Source: Sphingopyxis macrogoltabida (lineage in GTDB: Bacteria > Pseudomonadota > Alphaproteobacteria > Sphingomonadales > Sphingomonadaceae). From it: a stretch of 24,372 nt of DNA. Below the pieces are notes generated by a model. The model saw only the letters and a list, made by a program, of their open reading frames with translations, was not told where the DNA came from and did no database searches. A program made the position numbers and the translations under genes. The stretch covers positions 1 through 24,372 of the forward strand of contig QFPJ01000041.1 in assembly GCA_003241685.1 (NCBI GenBank), read 5' to 3'. Positions 1 to 5,408 of the stretch are shown one piece after another; within the stretch, counting starts at the first letter, position 1, and the number at the start of each line of letters is the position of its first letter.

Positions 1-242
1 TGCCGTTCGCCGATGACCAGCCGCCCATCGCGCGTTTCGAGGATCAGCCGGTCGAGCGCGTCCTGCGGCCCCGTCGCCACCGCGCTGACCGGCGCGCGCG
101 TCGTCACCTCGACGATATGGTCGGCCGTGACCTCGATCGTCTCGAAACTGGTCAGGCCGAAACGCTTTTCGGCGCCTGATGCCGTGGCGGGCATGAAGAG
201 GATGACGGCCGCCAGCGCGGCCGATCGCAAGGACAGGGTCAT
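1..242 (-). CDS. GIN-domain (DUF2807) exported protein, C-terminus beyond window
   Basis: Only the first 80 or so codons are in the window; the gene runs off the left edge. The product starts MTLSLRSAALAAVILF and has a Sec-type signal peptide (Arg near the N-terminus, hydrophobic run, then ATASGA as a likely cleavage region). The mature part reads FGLTSFETIEVTADHIVEV, followed by a segment resembling 'GPQDALDRLILETRDGRLVI'. That is the usual opening of the head-GIN/DUF2807 fold, an exported beta-solenoid of unknown role. It lies 43 bp downstream of another DUF2807 gene on the same strand, so the two are probably co-transcribed tandem paralogues. It lacks the lipobox of its neighbour and is probably periplasmic or released. 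An AAGG about 9 bases upstream supports the ATG at 242. Confidence 0.75.
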   Translation of the reverse strand, partial: MTLSLRSAALAAVILFMPATASGAEKRFGLTSFETIEVTADHIVEVTTRAPVSAVATGPQDALDRLILETRDGRLVIGER

Positions 243-285
243 GGTGCCGCCTTACCCGCTTCGGCGCGGCGGCACCAGCGGCGCG

Positions 286-1056
286 TCATTGGCAGGTGAT
301 GGTGCCCGATCCGACCTTGCGGGTCGAACAGGTGGCGCCGCCGGTCAGCGTGACGTCGCCCGATCCCATGATGCCGATATCGGCTTTGCCGGTCGCGCGT
401 GCATCGACACTGCCAGATCCGGTGATGCTGATATCGACCGCGTTGATGGTCAGCCCATCGGCATCGACGTCGCCCGATCCGGTCACGCCGATATCGGCAT
501 TATCGACGCTGCCGCCGTCGATTTCGATGTCGCCCGATCCGGACACGCGCATATCCACCGCCTTGGCGGTCAGCGTGCCGATCTTGAGGTCGCCCGATCC
601 GGTGACTGCCGCGTCGACCTTGTCGCCGTCGACGCGATCGGCCTCGATCGAGCCCGATCCGGTCAGTTTGACGGCGCGCAGCGCGGGCAGGGTGATCGTA
701 AACTCGACGCCCTTGTGGCGGCCGCCCAGGCTGAAGCCTTCGCGCTTGCGCCCGATGTACAACGTCTGCCCGTCCACGCGCACATCCAGCGTGTCGAGTT
801 CCGCCTGCGGTCCGCGCGCCTGGATGGAAAAGGCGTCGCCGCGTCGGATATTCACATCGTCGGGACCGGCAACCTCGACCCCGGCAAAGCCTGTCAGGGC
901 GAAATCCCGGGTGCCGGCGGGACTGGTGTCCGCGGGCGCAGCCGTCGGTGCCCCGTCCGTGCCGTTTCGGTCGGCCGCCGCGCTATCCTTACCGCTGCAT
1001 CCGGCTGCCGTCATCGCCAGCGCCAACGGCGCAATCGCTATCGTCCAGTTACGCAT
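286..1056 (-). CDS. GIN-domain (DUF2807) lipoprotein with regular beta-solenoid repeats
   Basis: This 256-residue product has a lipoprotein signal peptide ending in the lipobox TAAGC (lipidated Cys20), followed by a polar, low-complexity linker to about residue 50. The rest is a DUF2807 head-GIN domain. From about residue 133 it becomes a clear ladder of repeats, each starting TGSGD or a variant and spaced 20, 20, 20, 20, 18 and 18 residues apart, as expected for rungs of a right-handed beta-solenoid. Two cysteines near the C-terminus (in TCSTRK and TITCQ) could form a capping disulfide. I chose the second of two close ATGs because AGGAG sits six bases before it; the first ATG (1062) abuts the ribosome-binding site. 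The function of the family is not established. No Asp replaces Ser at +2 of the mature protein (CSG), so outer-membrane sorting is plausible. Confidence 0.8.
   Translation of the reverse strand: MRNWTIAIAPLALAMTAAGCSGKDSAAADRNGTDGAPTAAPADTSPAGTRDFALTGFAGVEVAGPDDVNIRRGDAFSIQARGPQAELDTLDVRVDGQTLYIGRKREGFSLGGRHKGVEFTITLPALRAVKLTGSGSIEADRVDGDKVDAAVTGSGDLKIGTLTAKAVDMRVSGSGDIEIDGGSVDNADIGVTGSGDVDADGLTINAVDISITGSGSVDARATGKADIGIMGSGDVTLTGGATCSTRKVGSGTITCQ
304..661 (-). repeat. Seven in-frame GCCCGATCC-type coding repeats
   Basis: On the plus strand the word GCCCGATCC (one copy GCCAGATCC) recurs at 304, 358, 412, 472, 532, 592 and 652. The spacings are 54, 54, 60, 60, 60 and 60 bases, all multiples of three. 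On the coding strand each encodes the GSG at the start of a solenoid rung of the GIN-domain lipoprotein. Flanking bases such as GATATCGGC are also partly conserved between units. The periodicity is a property of the protein, but near-identity at DNA level could allow copy number to change by slippage or recombination. Confidence 0.85.
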
Positions 1057-1069
1057 TGCCATCTCCTCT

Positions 1070-1087
1070 GTGTTATCCGAATAACAC
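1070..1087. promoter_or_regulatory. Perfect 7-bp inverted repeat upstream of the GIN lipoprotein
   Basis: GTGTTAT-CCGA-ATAACAC is a perfect inverted repeat in the 58-bp gap between nrsF and the GIN lipoprotein gene, 14 bp upstream of the chosen start codon and next to the ribosome-binding site. It could be an operator for a dimeric repressor or an RNA hairpin at the junction with the upstream operon. It has no following T-run, so it is not a standard intrinsic terminator. Only the symmetry is seen; the role is a guess. Confidence 0.4.
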
Positions 1088-1114
1088 GGAGGGTGGATAT
1101 CTGTCCAGCGGTCT

Positions 1115-1759
1115 CTACCAGCGGAGGTAGCGCGGCAGCATCAACCGGGACGCCAGCGTCGCGAGCAGCACGGCGCCGCCATGCCACAGCGCGATATGGA
1201 CGATATTGTCCTGCGGACAATGCAGCGCCGTGATGGCCGCGCCCGATGCGCCCGCTGCCAGCCCGATCACCCACCCGGCGCGTGTCGGCGACGTCGGCGC
1301 GCCGGCGCGCAGCCACGCGAACAATGCGCCGCCAACACCAAGCCCCGCGAACAGCCCGACCATCAGGCAATGGGTGCCGTCGCGCATCCCGGCCGCGGCG
1401 GCGTGATTGTCGCCCATCGCCACGAACAGCGCCGTCAGCGGCAGTGCGAGCGCGGCAAGCACCGCCCAGCGCCAGCCGCTGTAATCGCGGCCGACGCCGG
1501 GCAATCCCATTCGCAGCGCGCTCCAGATTGCGGCCACGGCGACCGCCGCGATCAGCCAGAAGCCCAGCATCGACAGCGGCGGCATCGCGGTCATGTCGTG
1601 GCGCATCCCGAACCACCACAGCAGCAGCGCCGCCGTCGCCAGCCAGCACGCACCGGCCAATAGCCAGCCGCGCGCGATCCGGCGCGGGCGCACGGGGCGC
1701 AGCGTGTCCGCAAGCCCGTCGATCAGGTCGTCGACCGATATGTCCGTCATCTCATTCAC
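1115..1759 (-). CDS. nrsF: NrsF-family membrane anti-sigma factor (DUF1109)
   Basis: This 214-residue integral membrane protein has a short cytosolic N-terminus followed by about six hydrophobic segments (around 32-50, 63-82, 96-115, 130-150, 162-178, 190-206). Length and pattern match DUF1109/NrsF, the inner-membrane anti-sigma factor that holds the ECF factor SigF. Two cysteines stand at the membrane edge, Cys131 in HCLMVG and Cys181 in HCPQDN. From memory, Caulobacter NrsF has a functionally important cysteine pair at the same positions, proposed to sense or transmit metal stress. The start overlaps the end of the sigma factor gene by 8 bp, implying translational coupling and matched amounts of the two partners. 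A start three codons later is also possible. Confidence 0.9.
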   Translation of the reverse strand: MNEMTDISVDDLIDGLADTLRPVRPRRIARGWLLAGACWLATAALLLWWFGMRHDMTAMPPLSMLGFWLIAAVAVAAIWSALRMGLPGVGRDYSGWRWAVLAALALPLTALFVAMGDNHAAAAGMRDGTHCLMVGLFAGLGVGGALFAWLRAGAPTSPTRAGWVIGLAAGASGAAITALHCPQDNIVHIALWHGGAVLLATLASRLMLPRYLRW

Positions 1760-2273
1760 TTTCCACCAGGGCCGCGAGCTTCTTCAGCCCGCGATGGATA
1801 TTCACCTTGACCAGCGATTCGCTCTGGCCGCTGATTTGTGCCGCCTCTGCGATCGAGGCGCCCTCGATCTTTACCAGGGTGATCGCCTGCGCCTGGCCCG
1901 TGGGCAACAGGCCCAGCATATGGTCAAGGCTGAGCCGCGCGTGCACCGCTTCGTCGTCGGCGCGGACCGCGGCGTCATTGTCGCCGAGTTCGGCCTCGTC
2001 CCGCTGCCGTCGCAGCATGTCGATCCAGCGGTAGCGGGCGATGGCCGCCAACCACGGCAGGAAGGCGCGCTGCGGGTCCCAGGTCGCGAGCTTGCGGTGC
2101 ATCGACACCAGCGTCTCCTGAACCAGATCGTCGACGGCGTGCGGCGCGACGCGGCGCGCGAAATAGCGGCCGAGCCACGTCCGGCAATCGCCGAGCAGCG
2201 CGCGGTAGGCGGTGCGGTCGCCGCGCTGCGACGCCGCCATCAGGCGCGCCAGCGAAGGTTCGTCGATGCTCAT
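1752..2273 (-). CDS. sigF: ECF RNA polymerase sigma factor, SigF type
   Basis: This 173-residue ECF sigma factor contains only regions 2 and 4. Region 2 spans about residues 15-92, with DDLVQETLVSMHRK and the -10-recognition part WLAAIARYRWIDMLRR. Region 4 spans about 115-170, with the helix-turn-helix ASIAEAAQISGQSESLVKVNIHR. The next gene encodes an NrsF-type anti-sigma factor, which identifies it as the SigF group that controls bufferin genes in Caulobacter under metal stress. Its ATG overlaps the doxX stop codon (ATGA), and its own end overlaps nrsF by 8 bp. As the fifth gene of the operon it would drive its own expression from the motif upstream of bufA1. Acidic linker residues separate regions 2 and 4. 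Confidence 0.92.
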   Translation of the reverse strand: MSIDEPSLARLMAASQRGDRTAYRALLGDCRTWLGRYFARRVAPHAVDDLVQETLVSMHRKLATWDPQRAFLPWLAAIARYRWIDMLRRQRDEAELGDNDAAVRADDEAVHARLSLDHMLGLLPTGQAQAITLVKIEGASIAEAAQISGQSESLVKVNIHRGLKKLAALVESE

Positions 2274-2728
2274 CGGCGACCCACTCTAGCAAGCAAGGCA
2301 TCGAGCGAGAACAGGCCGCCGCCGCGCACGATCAGGATCGCGGCCATCGCCGCCCACAGCGAATGCACCGGCCACCACGCGTCGGGAAAGACGAAAATCT
2401 GGATCACCAGCGTCATCACCAGCAGGGCCGCCGCGGATATTCGCGTCGCGAGACCAAGGACCAGCAGCGCTGGAAACAGATGCTCGGCCCATGTGGTCAG
2501 CGGCACCGCGATCGCGGGGGCGAGCGGCAGGCCCGAAAATTCATTGGCAAAGATGTCATAGGTAAAGGGGTTGATCTGAAACCAGCTTCCCTCGGCGATC
2601 TTGGTCTGTCCCGATCGCCAGAAGACACCGGCCAATGCGACGCGCAGCATCAAGAGCGCGATCGCTTCGGGCACCGCGCCGGCGGCCAGGCGCACGCCGC
2701 GCCGGTAAAATGCAGTCATCGCGTTCAT
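2270..2728 (-). CDS. DoxX family membrane protein
   Basis: This 152-residue protein has about four membrane segments and the family's characteristic N-terminal region LMLRVALAGVFWRSGQTKI, followed by a central loop with PLAPAIAVPLTTWAEHLFPALLVLGL. DoxX proteins are small inner-membrane proteins linked to redox and thiol stress, and they are recurrent neighbours of bufferin genes. The exact reaction is not known. Here it sits between bufC (3-bp gap) and sigF (4-bp overlap) in the operon. AAGGA seven bases before the ATG at 2728 supports that start; a second ATG lies three codons later. Its place in the metallophore operon suggests a role in electron or metal handling at the membrane, which is inference from context. 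Confidence 0.88.
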   Translation of the reverse strand: MNAMTAFYRRGVRLAAGAVPEAIALLMLRVALAGVFWRSGQTKIAEGSWFQINPFTYDIFANEFSGLPLAPAIAVPLTTWAEHLFPALLVLGLATRISAAALLVMTLVIQIFVFPDAWWPVHSLWAAMAAILIVRGGGLFSLDALLARVGRR

Positions 2729-2731
2729 CCC

Positions 2732-3436
2732 TCAATCCTTCCGAAAGGCACCGGCGGCGATCAACGCCGCAACCGCCGCGGCGCCGCCTGAATGCTGTTC
2801 GGCGAGCAGGCGCATCAGGTTACCGAGCGGCACGGCGTCCGCCGCTATGGTCAAGACCTGCATGTCGGCCGCCTCGATTGCATGGAGTCGCACATCGACG
2901 TCGGCCCGCGCGATCAAAAGCCGGGACGCACCCGCCAGCGCCGTATCGGCAAAGCCCGCCGCGTCGCTTTCCAGCGCGATCACGCGCGCCGCAGGATGGC
3001 GCCGCACCGGCAGGGTGAGCAGCGCCGCCGCGTCCAGTTCGGCAAGGTGCGTGAGGGTCAGCGCGATCGCTTCGGCCGCGTGATAGCTTTCCAGCCACAG
3101 CCATTCGATCCGGGCGAGGTCCGCGGCGCGGCGATCGCCATGGCCGGACAGCCAGTCGGGAAAGCCTGCTCCGATGTCGGCTATGGCCCGATGCTGCGCA
3201 TGTCCGGCGTCGACGAAGGCGCGCGACAGCCGGTTGAACGCGGTCTCGCCCAGCAGCGCGCGGCAATGCGGAAACGTCTGTTCCAGCGCGACCAGCCGCG
3301 CATGCGAGATCGTGTTGGCGTGGACGCGCAGCCCGCGCAGCACGGCCGCATCGTCGCCCGCAAACAGTCCGGCGGGCAGATGGCCGGGGCCGCGCAGCAG
3401 CGTGGCCGCGATCGCCTCCTGAACGGGGTCAGGCAT
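2732..3436 (-). CDS. bufC: BufC-type DUF2063 partner of the MNIO enzyme
   Basis: This 234-residue protein begins with the DUF2063 N-terminal domain (about residues 1-90). Typical features are an opening helix that continues RGPGHLPAGLF, then RGLRVHANTISHARLVALEQTFPHCRALLG, then FNRLSRAFVDAGHAQH. The C-terminal half (about 100-234) is a variable domain with RIEWLWLESYHAAEA. Proteins of this family were first annotated as putative DNA-binding. They are now regarded as partners that present precursor peptides to DUF692 enzymes, which is established for the MbnB/MbnC-like pairs and proposed for bufferins. The start overlaps the end of bufB by 8 bp, consistent with a coupled two-protein enzyme. 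A SigF-like promoter motif is embedded near its 3' end. Confidence 0.88.
   Translation of the reverse strand: MPDPVQEAIAATLLRGPGHLPAGLFAGDDAAVLRGLRVHANTISHARLVALEQTFPHCRALLGETAFNRLSRAFVDAGHAQHRAIADIGAGFPDWLSGHGDRRAADLARIEWLWLESYHAAEAIALTLTHLAELDAAALLTLPVRRHPAARVIALESDAAGFADTALAGASRLLIARADVDVRLHAIEAADMQVLTIAADAVPLGNLMRLLAEQHSGGAAAVAALIAAGAFRKD
2798..2823 (-). promoter_or_regulatory. Intragenic SigF-like promoter motif in bufC
   Basis: On the minus strand GTAACC (2823-2818) is followed after exactly 16 bases by CGAA (2801-2798), the same arrangement as the motif before bufA1. It ends 70 bp upstream of the doxX start codon, so it could give separate SigF-driven transcription of doxX-sigF-nrsF. 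The bases also encode NLMRLLAE in bufC, so the match may be a by-product of protein sequence. I rate it below the bufA1 site for that reason. Confidence 0.4.
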
Positions 3437-4295
3437 CGATCCGCTCGGGCATCAGCAGCGCGTCGGCCTTCGCCGCTTCGCGCATCAGCGTCGGGTAATC
3501 GGGAACGTCATTGTCCCATTCGACCAGAACCGGCTTCGGCCCGGCGCGGCGCAGGAACCGCGCCAGTTCGTCCCAGCACCGCGCGCCCACCGCGCTGCCG
3601 TGATCGTCGATCGCGATCGTTCCACCCGCGCCGTCGGGTTTCAGCGCATGGCCCGCGACATGGATCTCGCCGACCAGACCGGCGTCGAACCCATCGAGCC
3701 AGCGGCCGGGATCGAGGCCCAGGTTGAAGGCGGAGACGATGACATTGTTGATGTCGAGCAGCAGGGCGCAGCCACTCCGGCGGCACAGTTCGTGCAGAAA
3801 ATCACTCTCCGACCAGTCGGCGTGCGCATAGGCCAGGTAACGCGACGGATTTTCGACCAGCATCGGGCGGCCAAGCCGTTCCTGCACCCGCTCGACCTGC
3901 TCGGCGAAATGCGCCAGCGCGCCGTGGGTATAGGGGATGGGCAGCAAATCGGGGAACTTGTCGTGCGGGCCGTTGCTCCAGCTCAGATGGTCGGACACCA
4001 TCGCCGGCGCGTAACGCGCGCACAGCATCGCCAGCGCGTCCAGTTCGCCGGCATCGACGCCCGCCGCCGACCCCAGCGACAGGCCCACCGAATGAAAGCT
4101 GATCGGCATATGCTCCGCAATCGCGGCCAGCCAGCGATGCGGCGGCCCGCCTGCGCCGAAATAATTCTGGGGGTGAATTTCGGCCCAGGCGGGCGCCGTT
4201 CCCCGCTCCGCCGCCCGCAGCACGCCGGCATGATGGTCGGGCTTCAGCCCGATGCCAGCGCGCGGGGGAAGGGCGCGAAGCGGGGAGGGGGTCAT
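3429..4295 (-). CDS. bufB: DUF692 multinuclear non-heme iron oxidase, BufB type
   Basis: This 288-residue protein covers the whole DUF692 (MNIO) TIM-barrel family and has the expected metal-binding motifs in order: FHSVGLSLG (His68), SDHLSW (Asp102, His103), VENPS (Glu148, Asn149), LLLDINN (Asp181, Asn183), EIHVAGH (His212), IDDHG (Asp231, His232) and VEWDND (Glu259, Asp261). Family members such as MbnB use two or three iron ions and oxygen to modify cysteines of a precursor peptide, for example into oxazolone-thioamide groups. The likely substrate here is the BufA1 peptide encoded 7 bp upstream, with the downstream bufC product as partner. No motif residue appears to be missing, so the enzyme should be active. 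Substrate assignment is by gene order. Confidence 0.93.
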   Translation of the reverse strand: MTPSPLRALPPRAGIGLKPDHHAGVLRAAERGTAPAWAEIHPQNYFGAGGPPHRWLAAIAEHMPISFHSVGLSLGSAAGVDAGELDALAMLCARYAPAMVSDHLSWSNGPHDKFPDLLPIPYTHGALAHFAEQVERVQERLGRPMLVENPSRYLAYAHADWSESDFLHELCRRSGCALLLDINNVIVSAFNLGLDPGRWLDGFDAGLVGEIHVAGHALKPDGAGGTIAIDDHGSAVGARCWDELARFLRRAGPKPVLVEWDNDVPDYPTLMREAAKADALLMPERIDA

Positions 4296-4302
4296 CGGAC
4301 GA

Positions 4303-4599
4303 TCAGCCCTTCTGCGGGACAGGCTTGGCGTTGCCGGCGCGCGCGGTCAGCGATCCGCCCATCTTCTTGCACTCGCCCGCCTTCACATATTTCCAGGCGT
4401 TGCCCTGATAATCGGCGGTCGAGGTGCCGGCGCAGCTTGTGCCCGGACCGGCGGCACAGTCGTTCTTGCCCTTCAGCGAAACGCCGTAGCAGCGTTCCTT
4501 CGCGCCCTCGGCGGCGGCGGCCGATGCGGGGGCGGTCGCGGCGGCGGCCATGGCGAGAATGGCCGACGCGGCGAGCGAAAGCGTGAGGTTGTTGGTCAT
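4303..4599 (-). CDS. bufA1: BufA1-type bufferin precursor (DUF2282), exported copper-binding peptide
   Basis: This 98-residue precursor has an N-terminal signal peptide (residues 1 to about 30, with the hydrophobic stretch SLAASAILAMAAA and a likely cut after ASA). The small mature part carries four cysteines: Cys37 (ERCYG), Cys48 (NDCAAG), Cys56 (TSCAG) and Cys77 (GECKK). The family was DUF2282. Recent work describes its members as bufferins, periplasmic peptides whose cysteines are modified by a BufB/BufC enzyme and which protect against copper. I chose the ATG at 4599 over an upstream in-frame start because AAAGGGAA precedes it and the signal peptide begins there. The gene is first in the operon, directly after the SigF-like promoter. 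Conserved positions of all four cysteines fit the family; which of them are modified cannot be read from sequence. Confidence 0.92.
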   Translation of the reverse strand: MTNNLTLSLAASAILAMAAAATAPASAAAAEGAKERCYGVSLKGKNDCAAGPGTSCAGTSTADYQGNAWKYVKAGECKKMGGSLTARAGNAKPVPQKG

Positions 4600-4653
4600 G
4601 TGATAATTCCCTTTGATAAAATGGATGATGCGGGGGATGGCATCGTCCGGGAG

Positions 4654-4679
4654 TTCGCAGGCGAACCTGTTCCGGTTAC
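4654..4679 (-). promoter_or_regulatory. SigF-type promoter of the buf operon
   Basis: On the minus strand TGTAACC (GTAACC at 4679-4674) and CGAA (4657-4654) are separated by exactly 16 bases. This fits the consensus GTAACC-N16-CGAA that I recall for SigF-dependent promoters in Caulobacter crescentus. The -10 element ends 54 bp before the bufA1 ATG, leaving a leader of roughly 45 bases. The motif lies in the 140-bp gap between the divergent bufA1 and gre genes, and its operon encodes SigF itself. Spacing, position and context agree. Confidence 0.85.
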
Positions 4680-4739
4680 ACGCGCCATCTTGTCGCCACC
4701 TTCGTGCGGCAGAGGCCCCGATCATTCAGGAAAGAGACC

Positions 4740-5216
4740 ATGAGCGTAGCCTTCCGCCGCGAAAGCGACGACGAACATAAAGAACCCGAATATGAACTGC
4801 CGATTCCGGTCGGCGCTAACCTTGTCACGCCGCGCGGCCTTCGCCTGCTGGGTGACGATGTCGCGCGCCTCGAAGCGGCCGTCGCCGCCGAAGCGGACGA
4901 GGAGGCGCAGAAGAAACTCCGGCGCCAGCTTCGCTATTTCAACACGCGCAAGGCGACCGCCGAGGTGCAAGCGGCTGCCGAGGACGATGTCGTCGGTATC
5001 GGCAGCCGCGTTCGCTACATGCTGAACGGCACGGCGCGCGCGATTACGATCGTCGGGCATGACGAGGCCGATCCCGCCGCCGGACGCATCGCCTTCACCG
5101 CGCCGCTCGGCCGCGCGCTGATGGGCGCCGAGGCGGGCGATGTGGTTGCTTTCCAGGGCCGCGAGGATGCGATCGAAATCCTCGGCGCCGCCGCCGATCC
5201 GGAGGTCATGGCATGA
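4740..5216 (+). CDS. GreA/GreB family transcription elongation factor
   Basis: This 158-residue Gre factor is close to the family's usual size. The N-terminal half (about 25-80) is the coiled coil, with RLEAAVAAEADEEAQKKL; the acidic residues at its tip (ADEE) are the kind that enter the RNA polymerase channel and stimulate transcript cleavage. The C-terminal half (about 85-152) is the FKBP-like domain, from VGIGSRVRYML to APLGRALMGAEAGDVV. Gre proteins rescue backtracked RNA polymerase. An extra acidic and basic N-terminal segment (MSVAFRRESDDEHKEPEY) precedes the coiled coil, as in GreB-type proteins of alphaproteobacteria. AGGAAAG seven bases before the ATG at 4740 supports the start. The gene is divergent from bufA1 and overlaps the next small gene by 4 bp. 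Confidence 0.85.
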   Translation: MSVAFRRESDDEHKEPEYELPIPVGANLVTPRGLRLLGDDVARLEAAVAAEADEEAQKKLRRQLRYFNTRKATAEVQAAAEDDVVGIGSRVRYMLNGTARAITIVGHDEADPAAGRIAFTAPLGRALMGAEAGDVVAFQGREDAIEILGAAADPEVMA

Positions 5217-5392
5217 AGGGCAAGTTCGAGCGCCACAAGCAGCCGTGGACCGCGGCCGAGATCGACAAGCTCCATACGCTGGCCAAGAAGGGCATGGCGC
5301 TGAAAGCGATCGCCAAGGCGCTGACGCGCAGCGAAGAATCGGTGAAGGAGCGTGCCAAGGCCGACAGGCTGTCGATCGCCAAGCTGCATTGA
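5213..5392 (+). CDS. 59-residue helix-turn-helix/SANT-like protein
   Basis: This small gene starts at an ATGA that overlaps the stop codon of the Gre factor and ends at TGA 5390-5392. The product opens MKGKFERHKQPWTAAEIDKL and continues to a conserved-looking second half, KKGMALKAIAKALTRSEESV, ending in DRLSIAKLH. The PWT-AAE-IDKL start followed by 'KAIAKALTRSEESVKERA' resembles SANT/Myb-like or resolvase-type helix-turn-helix motifs, so DNA or protein binding is likely. It is highly basic. Coupling with the elongation factor suggests the two are made together and may act in the same process; this is inference. I do not recognise a named family. It is short, but overlap, codon use and a coherent helical fold make it likely to be real. 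Confidence 0.7.
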   Translation: MKGKFERHKQPWTAAEIDKLHTLAKKGMALKAIAKALTRSEESVKERAKADRLSIAKLH

Positions 5393-5408
5393 GGGCGGCG
5401 GCACTGAT

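Noticed and set aside
304..661. CRISPR-like regular spacing of about 60 bases
   Set aside because: The recurring word is only about 9-10 bases, spacing is in whole codons, and it lies in frame in a GIN-domain gene as GSG rungs. This is a protein repeat.
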